From the NCBI GenBank assembly GCA_026874595.1, contig CM049311.1, forward strand, positions 21,504,676-21,568,675: a stretch of DNA of 64,000 nt. The letters are read 5' to 3'. Both the position numbers and the translations under genes were made by a program. Within the stretch, counting starts at the first letter, position 1; the number at the start of each line of letters is the position of its first letter. The stretch is from Sipunculus nudus. Lineage: Eukaryota > Annelida > Sipuncula > Golfingiida > Sipunculidae. The notes below the pieces were generated by a model. It had not been told where the DNA came from. It worked only from the letters and a program-made list of their open reading frames with translations, and did not search any database. Positions 10,639 to 21,984 of the stretch are shown here, piece after piece.

Positions 10639-11369
10639 TGTTACGGTCCCTTTTCACACCAAACAACTCAGGCCGAACCGTAACACATATGCTCAGACAC
10701 GTTCTCTTCAAATGAATACGTAACCAAAATATGGGTGCAAAAACAGTACTATATTACTAGATTACAATATTTACATTCATACACAAATAATATAATAGTC
10801 AATACATAACGTAATTTATCACCAAGTCTCTGACGAAAACTGAGTCTCTAAATAACGAACTGTAACGAAATACTTAACTGAATCCGGTATACGAGAAACT
10901 GAAGTCCATCATCAACACATAATTCGGGCACACACAAAACTGAAGTCCTGTATTAATCCATGTGGCACCAAACAAACAAAGTCTCTCCTCTTCTTAAATA
11001 ATAAAGTTCATGGCGTGGTTCATGGCATTCCGTGGGCTTGGGGACCAAGAGCCCACGGTCACGGTCCCCGGGGAAAACTGTAACGTGGCGTAGTAAAGTC
11101 AATAGTCCCGCCTCGTACTGCAGGCGAGTTCGTTTTATAGGTTTTCAACAATGGGTGAAAACCGCAGAAGTTTGTGGTTTTGCTTGAGAGAAACGATAGC
11201 GCCGGCAGAACTGCAAAACCAGTACTGAATGGTCCAAGAATAGTTTTTATGTTTCTAAAAGCGCGTCAGTAGTCACTGATAGCGGGGTGGATCCATAAGC
11301 GTGGAAACGGGGGCGGCCACACCACTTCGTGGCGCCATCCTCCGATGTCCGGGTGACGTCCATGCAACA
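10639..11369 (-). repeat. 5' LTR of the retrotransposon
   Basis: 731-bp partner of 4654-5384 and the upstream, promoter-bearing LTR on the minus strand. A TATAAAA box lies at 11133-11139 (minus), about 230 bp into the LTR, so transcription would start shortly after it and U3 would be about 260 bp. Confidence 0.95.
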
Positions 11370-11910
11370 ACACAAACGTATCAGCTGTACTTAGTGTACT
11401 TCCACACAAACGTGTCAGCGGTACTTCAATGTTATATCAAACGCATCAGCTTTACTTAGTGTATTGCCACACAAAAGAATCACCTTAAGCTTACACAAAC
11501 GTATAAGCTGTACTTAGTGTACTTCCACACAAACCTGTCAGCGGTACCTCAGTGTTATAACAAACAAACGCATCAGCTTTACTAAGTGCACTGCCACACA
11601 AACACGTCACCTTTATCTATTGTACTAACACATAAATGTATAAGCTGTACTTAGTGTACTTCCACACAAACCTGTCAGCGGTACTTCAGTGTTATAACAA
11701 ACAAACGCATCAGCTTTACTAAGTGCACTGCCACACAAACACGTCACCTTTATCTATTGTACTAACACATAAATGTATAAGCTGTACTTAGTGTACTTCG
11801 ACACAAACTTATCAGCTTCAGCCTGTGTATTATCACACTGACGCATCAGCTGTACTTCAGCGTAATATCACAAAAGCATCATAAAACCATGTACTTGTAA
11901 TACATCTATA
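11370..11910. repeat. Minisatellite block 3 with a 137-bp higher-order repeat
   Basis: The minisatellite continues after the retrotransposon. The string gtataagctgtacttagtg starts at 11501, 11638 and 11775, exactly 137 bp apart, and the two complete 137-bp units are almost identical. Each holds four diverged basic units of about 34 bp. This points to recent local amplification of a four-unit block. Confidence 0.9.
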
Positions 11911-13480
11911 CACCACACAAGAAATTTGCAAACGTACGATACTTACCACAGTTCTGAAAAATGTTACTCACGATTTTACCTGTTCAGCTATGTAAAGTAA
12001 AACAAATGATATTACTACAAGATAATGGAGTATTTTCGTGCCTTTTCTCTATGATAATTGAGATATAAGATGTAAGATATAAGAGGTATGCAACTCAATT
12101 TTTTAGGGGGCGGGAGTAATGAAGTAACTTAGGTTTTTTTTTTTTTTTTTTTTTGGTGGGTGGGTGGGGGGGGGGGGGTAATGAAAGAACTTAGGTTTTG
12201 TCCGACCTAAGTTGACGTCATCTTCATTTTCCTTGTAACTGCGATTATTGTTTAATAATGAAGGGAATAGAAATCATTATCTCTGATTTCCAGTTGTTTC
12301 AACCATGCAACTGAAGAAACTAGCTGGATATTCTTTTATGGCGAGGGACAATTTCGTTGTTATCCATTCTAAACGATAGCGGCATGACCCGACCTTTGTT
12401 TGGTGGACTAATCTAAAATATTGAATTTGACATGAAATACGGATCAGAACCTAATTTATGGAATGGATCATGTATGTAAACTATTTAATTATATAAATGT
12501 AGATATGTAGATAGCCAAGCATTAAGAAAATAGAACCAGCTAACGAGTGTCTGTCATTTATTCGAGGACTGCATATAACTTTTCAAATTCCCCTTTTCTG
12601 TCACTTGGACCTAGTCCATATACATTTTGTGATGAGAATAGACCTGGAATATTTTTGACATTTTATTAGGTATTATTTCCCCTTTTATGTATATAGGTGA
12701 GCAATAAATTTAAAAAAATCACATACAAACTCAGATGTATATTTTCGTTTATTTTATATAAGGATTTCCTTCCAAGGTTATTACCTTATGTCTCCTCTGT
12801 TGCAGGCAAAGGTGTCTATCAGTCTGTCTTATCCTGGCAAAAATAGCCTCATAAGGGGTTACAACAAATGTGTTCATTACTTTGCTGTAACTGCGTCCGG
12901 ATAACATGGCATCTTTTTTCCGCAAAGAGGATCCGAGACCTTACATGCACGTGGACGTCAAATTGACAGTAGTTCTCCTTGTTGGAGCAGACTTTTCTAA
13001 CCTTTGTTCGTGTTTGCGAGTTTCTTTAAATTATGTGGGCAGACCCAAAGTCAGTTCTTGTTTAAGTTTAAGACATTCGATGTCGTAAAATGAACCTTAT
13101 TTGAAAAGGGGTGAAGATGAAGGTTATGTTCGATCTGGTTTTCCTGTCGTTCGCGGCGGTCGACGAAACCTTTATAATTAAAATTGTCATTTTCTTTAGT
13201 TTTAACATCTAAGTCAACGCTTCCCATCAATTGGCTGCTGTCAGCGATTGTAACTCTCGGTGCCATCACCTGATCTCAAGTTCGCGAATCAGAAAATATT
13301 CACATCATAAAAAGTACATGTGTCTTCCGTTTTTAGGAAGTTACATTAGCTGTTTTATGATATGTTTATATATAAATATATACATGTATTTTGGATTTAA
13401 ATGCATAATACATATAGTTTTTTTTTCTTTTTTTGTGGAGCAGATGTGAGAGTATAATTAATGGCACAACTTCGTCGATA

Positions 13481-13482
<2 letters not shown>
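11911..13482. other. Intergenic, AT-rich; long T and G homopolymers
   Basis: No gene recognised. A poly(T) run at about 12135-12154 is followed by a G-rich run at about 12155-12178. The phrase taatgaagtaacttaggttt / taatgaaagaacttaggttt occurs on both sides of these runs, a small local duplication. Open frames here are short and motif-free. Confidence 0.5.

Positions 13483-13522
<40 letters not shown>
13483..13522. repeat. (AT)n microsatellite
   Basis: About 20 uninterrupted TA dinucleotides. The flanks are AT-rich and contain no gene. Confidence 0.95.
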
Positions 13523-13528
<6 letters not shown>

Positions 13529-14755
13529 TTCTTTACGTGACCTCGTTATTCCTTCCATGTCTAATGTTCCTGGAAATAGAAATTACTTATCTACCAACAA
13601 CCTCCTGCGTTGGTGTGTAGGTATTAGGGTATTCCTGTTACGGCCCGAGATATACAAAGTCAACATCCTATTTCAGGTAGATCGATTACTTTGCGTTATT
13701 GTTCTCTTCCAAGAACTGAATCAATTTAGTACTCCCAGATACTTAATTATGGGTCATTTTCTCCATTCTTCATGTATCTATATATATATATTCCTATACA
13801 AATGCACACAACGGCGACTTTATGCTTCGTCAGTTCGGTTATTTCTGACATTTTCTAAATAGGAAACCTGCATTCCTCCGCCATTCACTTTTTCGGCCCT
13901 AATTCCCAGATTCAATCGTGCATAAGTGACTGTACATTTGTGAATATTTCTCATGTGCCAGATCCATAAAAAAAATCTAAACGATTGTTCATCGGCCAGT
14001 TCCCCAAATGTCCTGAAAAAAAAAACAAACAAAAAAACATGAGATTCCGTGAGTTATTATGTGAACAGACACATACGCACAAACACCCTCACGAACAGAA
14101 AAGAACGCATATACCTTCCTAGCGGAACTGTTTGACTGACTTTAAATAACGAAGCCAAATACACTATTGGCTAGATGTACGCATCGAACGATCACTAAAA
14201 GGTTACCTCCCGCAACTGAGCGATAATGGGGGATCTGCTATGGCCTAAGTAGTAAGGCCAAGGTCAAAAATAAAAATCAGGTGCAGTTCAGTGATCTTGT
14301 AGTAATATTTTCACCAAATGTCAGTTTTCAATTAAACAATTAACCGATGATTTTAAACTGTTGAAATAAACTCTTCAACCACTGTAAGCCTCCCCCAGAC
14401 TTAAATATATAGAGACTTAAATATATAAACTGATATAAGATAAAGGTGTTGTATATCACTTTCTATCATTCCTTGGGTTCAAGACATAGCCAGACTTTCT
14501 CTATACGCTGGCTGATGTTGGTGCTCAGTTTGCGCCATCGAGTGACGTGGCTAATGTTGCTCTCCGAACCTCGACAACTTCTTTCCCGGCCCCTGGGCTT
14601 ACGACCTCTGACCGTGCTGGACTTTCGTGGCTGTTATTGAGCTTGGCTTCCTGTGGCATCCTGAAAGTTACTAGTATATCTTTTAGTAAATTCTATCTCT
14701 ATCATTAACAAAATCTCTTTATATTGGTCATAAAAATAGATGGATGCACATGTGT
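13523..14755. other. Intergenic, nothing recognised
   Basis: Short open frames on both strands with no domain or signal I recognise, plus a small TATATA run near 13780-13790. Confidence 0.45.
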
Positions 14756-15062
14756 ACGTGTATGTGGGTTGGCGGGTGGATGGATGGATGGAAGGATGCG
14801 TGGGTGGATGGATAATTAAGTGTTCGGGTGGCTGGCTGACTCTCTATAACTCGCCAGCTACCTAACTAGCTATAGCTACTTAGATTAGCTAGACTATATT
14901 AGATTGGAATAGAACAGATTAAGATAGATCAGATTAGGATAGCTTTGGATAGATTATAGGATAGATTATGATAAATTATGATAGATAAGATTAGATCAGA
15001 TAGATAGTTAGATAGCTAGGTAAATAGATACCCAGTTAGATAGACAGATAGATAGATCAGTG
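14756..15062. repeat. Simple repeats: GGATG-type, then degenerate TAGAT/GATA
   Basis: 14765-14812 is dominated by GGATGGAT-type units. 14860-15060 is made of tagat, gattag and gataga units that become regular (gatagatagat) near 15000-15060. Confidence 0.85.
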
Positions 15063-15950
15063 TCCAGGGAGCAACATGAAAAATGAAAATAAACGACATT
15101 TTGACCACCAGTTTCATTAATTAAAAAAAAATGAAAAAAGAAAAAAAAATGAGATAGCACGCAAGAGATATTTATTTTAAAACATTCAGCGGGATGCTAC
15201 AAAGTATGCTTCCAACAAAAGAGAAACTATACATCAGTCCTGTTGCGCAGTTTCGTAATCGTTCGTATGTTGTCTTTGGAACCTTAAATGCAGGGACTCG
15301 TTCATTAAAAAAATACATACCGAAAGTAAATTGGCACTGATAGCAAGCATTCATGAGTATAATCTAGGCTCTGCATCAGCAAGAAGCGTGCACGCTCTAG
15401 CTACAGGGGCGGGTCCAGGGGTTCGGGTTAAGGGGTTTAACCTCCCTAGGGAGAGAAAAATACAATGATTATGCAATGAGATTGCTTCGTTGTCATTGGT
15501 GTCTCCCCCTCTATAATATCCTTGCCCCCCCCCCCCCCCCAGCTACATTATAGTTCTCGTATCTTTTGGTTTATATGCTAATAATTATAAACTCACCAAT
15601 AACAGATATTCTACAGATAAACATTTTATGATTTTATGGTCACTGTGAACTCCTTGAATTCAGAAGATTGGCGTTTTTCAAACATCTGTCCCGACGATTC
15701 ATTGAAAAAGACTCCAAGAGTGCTCCTCTTGACCGGTAGATGGCGCACGCAGTCCTAAACTGTTTGTTCAGATCAATCCAGTGAAATGAATAATGATAGC
15801 ATAATTTTGATATTCCCCTTATCAACTTAATTCCGTAATTACTTTGTTCGCAGATCCCTCAGGAGTACTTATTAACTTTTGTCTTTTTTTTGTCGTTGGT
15901 GGGTTGGTTATTTAGTTGGTTAGTGAGTTGGTTTATTTGTCTGATAGCAG
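15063..15950. other. Intergenic; homopolymers and no gene
   Basis: A-rich tracts at 15121-15150 and a run of about 15 C at 15527-15541. No open frame with a recognisable domain. Confidence 0.45.
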
Positions 15951-16233
15951 ATAGACAAAAAAAGTTATGAACGGATTTCTAAGATATTTGTTGGAGATAA
16001 CACCCAAATTAGATTTTTAAGATTATTGGTATCACCACAATGTTTATAATTTAAAGAGATCATACCATTGTGAGGTAGGGCAGTTTGTTTATAAGGGCTT
16101 GTGTCATTCTTTGGTATAAGGGGCCGCTTCTGTGAGGAGAGCACACCTGTTATGTAGCCGTGGAGTTGGTGGACCGTGACACACGTTTTCTTGTATAGCA
16201 CAAAGCAAAGTTTATTCGCATCCTGGCGGAGGT
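15951..16233 (+). repeat. Dispersed repeat with GGCGGAGGT end, copy a
   Basis: Contains aaaaagttatgaacggattt, then a GGCCGC block and gttggtggaccgtgacacac, and ends GGCGGAGGT at 16225-16233. The same ordered blocks occur near 17090-17270, 24600-24813 and 40860-41035 (+), and on the minus strand near 44530-44655 and 47987-48200. The copy near 37302 shows the other end as ACCTCCGCC, so the family has short inverted ends. No coding capacity is visible; a non-autonomous DNA element is likely. Confidence 0.6.
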
Positions 16234-17089
16234 ATTAATGTAGTCTTCGACAACTTTTCTATTTTAAATCCAATTAAAATTTTCAAATCAATTAAATAAA
16301 CTCTTTTTTATGAAATGACTAGCTCCTTACAAGTGCATCCATACATTTGGTGAAAGCCTTAAACTTTATGCTGATCACATGTGAAAAGACTTGTCAAAAC
16401 GCAACAGGGACAGCTGACCTTCCGCCGTATGAGCACCGATAGGCCATGCACGGCTCGCTATTGATGTAGTATAATGTACAAGGATCAACCACAGTGGATA
16501 TAGGACAAATCGTGTCCTGAAATACTGGGTCATTTCAACTGTAACAAATGAAAGATCAATTTTATCTCTTGTGCACCGTAATCAAGCACAGAAGCGGGTT
16601 CAACTAAGCGGTTTTACTCGGACATCACTACTATGACGACCGCTCCCGCTAAGGAGACCACTTTGCAGTGTATAACCTCTGCGTGAGGAGTATGATTACT
16701 GTGGTGTTATTGCGAATACTAAAAAAACTCTCAAAATATACTGTACATTCGCATACATTGTGGGGTGAAAAAGAAGATGAGTTTATATACAGCTGCATCT
16801 GAAAAAAGGATGAACGATGACTTCCATTCTGACCAAAGCCTTGTAAAAATTAAGAAAGTTTAGAGAATTAATTTTAGGGAAAATTGCTCGCTACCAGAAG
16901 AATAAATCGCATTAAGTGATAAGCTATTTGTACCAACGCGGTTTAAATACATCTCCTCCTGGTGCCACGGTATTATGGGTTCCCTTTGATTGGTTAGTTT
17001 TTTTGATGGTTTGTTAGCAAATGTACCCAAAGCATAGGAATAGGATAACACCTAAGGAAGCCATTCAATTATATTTGTAATCTGGGTCA
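16234..17089. other. Intergenic, nothing recognised
   Basis: No open frame with a known motif and no clear repeat. Confidence 0.4.
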
Positions 17090-17270
17090 CCAAAATATAT
17101 ATTTGTGACGCTGAGAAAGGGCAATCTCTTTATTCAGGCCGATGGCCAAGGCCGCCTTTCTTCTGAGCTGACCTGTGATTAAACCATGAAGACGGTGAAC
17201 CGTGACACACCTGTCCTATGTCTGATTAGTCTGACCAGGCTGTGGTCTCTGACATTGTAATGTTGAGTAT
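17090..17270 (+). repeat. Dispersed repeat (GGCGGAGGT family), copy b, partial
   Basis: Holds aaggccgcctttcttctgag, cctgtgattaaaccatgaag and gtgaaccgtgacacacctg, the core blocks of the family. The terminal GGCGGAGGT is not preserved. Confidence 0.55.
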
Positions 17271-18939
17271 TATCGCCTTCGTCGATATCTCCAAATTTGG
17301 TCAGCTGGAGCTCACAATTAGGTAAATTGATTTTGGCGGAACTGGACCAAAATACATGCTGTCAGTCTTAACATCTGAATTTGATGGTTAAAGCGGCTTT
17401 ATCGTAACGAGATCTAAAATAAGCTGGGTATAACAGACATATAAATCAACATGAAGAATTGTCTTGTGAATGTCCTCCAGAAAACCCTGCAAATTTAAGT
17501 CGTATAACATTGACATTGTTCGCTAATACGCAATATGTCGGAGTGTATCATATCGTTGTTCATTTGGATAGTTTTACCACACGAATGTTTCGCTAGTGTA
17601 GCATCTTTGGCCAAAATATCCTTAAAATTCAATCAAATGTTTATACAGAATCACTTGACACAACAAGATGTGTATTTTATTCAAACATTGTGTTCTTCCA
17701 GTTTTAAATGTATCGCTGAAAATTGGATATAGAAGGTTAGCTACAATTTCATATATTTTTTCCCTATGGACTTTTGGAATCCTGACCAGAACATATGCGG
17801 GGAGGACCGGGATATTGCAGATACTTACATCATGAAACGATGTCATTATGAAAAGTAGAAAAGTGGAATGATGCTGTAGTTTTTGAGTTGCATTTCTGGA
17901 GAAATATACATCTTGAAATTAAGGAATTTTACCTATGGTGTTATCCTAATCCTCCAAACAAATAATCAAAATTTTTGCGTGAATTGCACAGTCAAACCAA
18001 ATGACCTTACACAAAACATAATACTTCTCTCTATCTTGCGAAGGCTTAATAATAGTATTTACATGAGATTACAATCAACTGCTGACACGTCCAGTGTCGG
18101 CGAGGTGACATGTTTTAAGAGCTTGTTATGAGTGTTAATGTTGATTCTGATAAAAAAATTTACAAACTAAATAAAAAAGAAGAAATTTCATAAGCTGCAC
18201 TCCGCAGACAAGTCAAAAAGCGATGGAACTGGAGCCAGGTATTCCATATATAGAGGAGATCATTTCAATCGGCTAACGTTAATAACCAGTCTCGCCACCC
18301 TGATCCGGCAGGTGCCCGTCACGTTAAAGCGCATGCGAGTCCTCTCCACGTTACAGCTGGACCACTGCTTGAAACAGCTGTGTACTACATAATACCCATG
18401 TTAGGTGGCGATGTCATATTTTTTTTTGTAGTTAGTTGGTTAGTTAGATAAATGATTTGTGAGTTGTTTTTATTACTGAAGAAGCCATGATCCCATGTGA
18501 TGTAATTTTAAGTCTGCTAAGGGCAACAAATTAGGAACAAATAATTAAATTTTGGAGGTAATAAAGATCATCATCATTTGTTTTTATTTATTTAATTGAT
18601 TTTATAACACTGTCAGATAGCAAAATTTCTTTGTCCCGACCGAAGACCTGAGCCATTCATTGTCATTAGGGCCTGGTTTCTAGGAGTTTCACTTTTTGAG
18701 GGACTCGGACTTTTAGAGGTACTGGGAGCGGACTCAGACGCAGGACTCAAGTAATCATGCCGAGCTCAGTAGGAAGAAAAACTACAGTGTGAACACTGTT
18801 AAAAGTCTTATATACGTACCACCAACAGATATCAGGCCTACAATAAGACTTTATTTACAACGCAAGTAAAACCCAAGGTAAAAATACATCTGATAATCTC
18901 AAATTTCAATTTACAATTTCTGATAGAAAGGAGATTTGT
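17271..18939. other. Intergenic, nothing firmly recognised
   Basis: No supported gene. Near 18690-18750 (gggactcggacttttagagg, gcggactcagacgcaggact) there is a degenerate outlier of the 21-bp minisatellite that begins at about 18940. Confidence 0.4.
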
Positions 18940-19350
18940 ACTGGACTCGTTCATTCAGTCTAGTTTCAACTGACTCAAACTCGAAAAATGTGGGCTTGGA
19001 CTCGAGTTAGCTGGACTTGGACTCAAAAGTGTCGGACTTGGACTCAAGAGGGCTGGACTTGGACTCGAGTGGGCAAGAATCGGAATCGAGTGGGCAAGAA
19101 TTGGACTCGAGTGGGCTGGAATCGGACTCGAGTGGGCAAGAATTGGACCTGAGTGGGTTGGACTCGGGGTCGAGTGGGCTGGACTTGGACTTGAGTGGGC
19201 TGGACTTGGACTCGAAAGTGATGGACTTTGACTGAAATGGACTGGACTAGGACTCAAGTGGGCTTGACTTTTACTCGAAAGGGCTGGACTTGGACTCGAG
19301 TGGGCTTGACTTGGAGTCGAGTGGGCTGTTCTGGGACTCTTATGTTGTGG
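18940..19350. repeat. 21-bp minisatellite (ggactcgagtgggctggac)
   Basis: Roughly 19 units of 21 bp carrying ggactcgagtgggctggac, with cttgg/atcgg/attgg and ctgg/caag variants. The unit length is a multiple of three, so both strands stay open: about a 7-residue Ser-Pro-His repeat on the minus strand and a Leu-Asp-Ser-Gly repeat on the plus strand. Neither shows a start context, signal peptide or splice support, so a gene is not claimed. Confidence 0.9.
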
Positions 19351-20424
19351 ACTCGGCCACATCACTCTTTTTATACGGAGTGTATATAAAACATGTTTGT
19401 TCTGTCAACAAATCTGAGATAAGCAAACCATTCAATATTAAATATAGTGCATATACAAGTTAATCCTAACAAGACATTTATTTATGCGAAATTTGCACTC
19501 AGAAAGGGTAGACCTCCGTCAAGGCAACTCATTGCCCTTATATGGCATTCTCAGAAATACTTCATTTTTTTTTCTTTTAAAAAATCTTGGATCAAGAGGG
19601 TGAACCGGATCACCTTCCCAAATTTAATCAATTGTTCCTTATATCAATGCAGAGCTATCCTGAAAATTTCATCAAAGTTTCATCATATCAAATCAAATCA
19701 TAATTATGTTGGCTAGTGTTTTAATTATTAGAAAGCAAAAATGAATTGCGCAATATCTCATTCACTACTGTCAAGGTTATCATAGGACATGTGTCACAAT
19801 CGGTATATCCCCTGTAATTATAGCATGTTTTGACATGTTTCGATGTTTAACGGATCATGATCAAAGTACAGGAACGTCTTACCTGTCAGCAGAGATGTGA
19901 TAACTAATCTGTTTGTGCAGATGTATCATCCTCTCTTGTTCATCTAAGCTAATGGAGTATCTTATTCCGGAAGGTTTCATATTCGAGATTATTTCCGATA
20001 TGCGACTATCGCCAAATTAAAAACCTCGCTGTTTGGGAATGGGATCTGTGGTGCTTCAGTTACCAGCCGCGGGTCGCCAAAATTATGTAAGTAACCATGG
20101 TGTTTATTTAAAATGGGGAGACAGCTCTTTCACTGCTGTATTGTTGAAAAATATCCATCAGCGCCCAAGACTACCAAACAATTTAGGTTTGGCAAGCATC
20201 TGAGCATTATGTAGATTATAACAATTCTCAAAATTTCATCAAATTAACTTTAATGGTCAAAATATGATGAGAACTGTGGAACGTTTCACTGTATGTTTCT
20301 GTGTAAATGATTCAGTTAAAAGACAGATTTTTACAGATATTCTGCTTGTCGTCTGACTATTAGAGAAACAACCGTATGTTTTATAAGGAGTATGTTTAAA
20401 AGTAAACTGAATTTGAAAAAAAAA
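19351..20424. other. Intergenic, nothing recognised
   Basis: AT-rich. Some phrases (tgaaaatttcatcaaag, ctcaaaatttcatcaaatta) are typical of degraded dispersed repeats. No gene. Confidence 0.4.
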
Positions 20425-20818
20425 TGGCGGAGGTAACCGACTCCATTTTTATGCTTTTTTTTTATCTAATTCCGAATTTTAGTATATACATTTGCAGAGT
20501 AAATTTAGTTTGTGACTACGTGACAAGGCGGAGCCATTCGGTTCCTATCATGTTATTTTGTATCCCAGACCGGTAACTTCCATCCCTGCAGGTCCTGGTT
20601 TGTGTTAACATCCCATTGCTGGATGACCCCCTACAGAAGCACTCGTTTGTGTGTGATACACGGCTGTTGGTCCCTGTCCACTCATTAAACTTGCAGAGCA
20701 CTCACCCTTGGGTGGTGGCCGACATTGAAAAACACTCACCACTCCTCGGCTGAGATTTGAACCCACGACTTTCCGGCTTTGAGTCCTCTAGTGTACCCGA
20801 TTGACCGCAGATACCGGT
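20425..20818 (-). mobile_element. tRNA-derived SINE (long family), copy 1
   Basis: On the minus strand a tRNA-like head (box B ggttcaaatctcagc, near 20750-20765) is followed by a body of about 350 bp. The body ends in a GC-rich inverted motif (ggagtcggttacctccgcc) and an A-rich tail region. It matches 35555-35965 along its length and 32492-32700 in part. Box A is more decayed than in the 35.9-kb copy. Confidence 0.75.
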
Positions 20819-21960
20819 CTAAATTTATTTTTACATTATTCTTTCAATGAATAAATAATCCTTTCCTATAGGTAGAAAATATTACCCGAAGTGGCTGTTA
20901 AGTTGAGTGACAGAATCAAGTAGTGTAAGACACAGGTGATTTCGTATATACATAACAATAGATGACTGATCGAACATGGAAGGTCTGTATGTCTGAACGG
21001 CTAGACATGTTAAAACAGGACTCCCGGATACGTCCGAGACGGTCTGTCATCGCAAGGCTAATGTAGAGGGAAAATAAATATAAAAACTGCAAACGAAAGC
21101 AATAAAGATGCCGGAGGTGGAGAGATTAAACAAATTGCTGAAAATACCCAGATGATTGTGGAAATTGACTGAATTAATTGAACAGCAGTCCTTGACTTCC
21201 CGGAGCATTGTAAGCAAAACTCTTGATAGAATCACATTAGATATTGTCGGTCAAAGTCCTGACGCAGAATTTGAATGTAAATGTTTTAGAGCAGAAACAA
21301 AAACAAAGAGAAGTAGGCGAGGAAAAAGGTCAGAAACAGAAATTTCGGTTAATCGAAATATTTATTGATAATTGCAGGTTATGAATATCTTACGCGCACC
21401 TTTATGTTTAAAAGTTTGAATAAATTAAGTCTATCCATAAATTATATGTACCAAAACCACAGACTACTTATAATATATAATATCAATTAAAGCAGCATTT
21501 TGACTGGTTTAAATGAAGGCTTTCTTCGCCAGTTAAGCTACTAAAGGAAATTCCTGTCTTAACTTCAGAAAAATTGCGTAATTACACACGAGATTACCAC
21601 ATTAACACTGTTATAACTCTATTTTTTTTCGCTATAGTGCTAACAGACATCAACAAACTCATTTTATGAATAATTAACTCGGAGTCATTCTGCTTTGGTC
21701 TAATGTCGCCATCAAGTTTAATCATCGAGAGAATGGTTTTTGCGAAACGGAAACCTGTCCCGGAGATGGTATCACAGTTTCGTCTAATTGTATCCGCCAA
21801 AACAGAGTTTTGCGGATACTATGTTTTCAGCTGGTCGCCGCCGCCGCCGCCGCCGCGTAGGTGTCCGGAGAACTCCTCCGTAACCGCTGGGCGGAATTTT
21901 CCGAAACCCGGGATTATGTTCGGGTCACATGTGAACTGCTGCGCCCCGATTTTGTTTTGA
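20819..21960. other. Intergenic; hairpin and CGC repeat before the satellite
   Basis: Contains an imperfect palindrome at about 21797-21822 (gtatccgcc ... gcggatac) and a (CGC)n run at about 21837-21856. No gene recognised. Confidence 0.45.
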
Positions 21961-21984
21961 CCTCTGACCTTTCCTCTGCGCTCT

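Larger units (their letters stand above)
4654..11369 (-). mobile_element. Near-complete Ty3/gypsy-type LTR retrotransposon with integrase before RT (Gmr1-like)
   Basis: A 6716-bp element. Two 731-bp direct LTRs bound it (4654-5384 and 10639-11369), each starting TG and ending CA. The flanks carry the 4-bp duplication ACAC (4650-4653 and 11370-11373). Taking the element out restores a normal minisatellite unit, which confirms the insertion. Read on the minus strand it has a 5' LTR, a tRNA-Arg-like primer site, a 1499-codon Gag-PR-INT-RT frame, a separate RNase H frame, a polypurine tract and a 3' LTR. No envelope frame is present. I saw one difference between the LTRs (T at 5053 versus C at 11038), so the insertion is recent. 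The RT-RNase H frameshift probably makes this copy non-autonomous. Confidence 0.95.

Noticed and set aside
18955-19365. 136-residue Ser-Pro-rich protein
   Set aside because: The frame follows from a 21-bp repeat unit and the opposite strand is open as well. No start context, signal or splice evidence.
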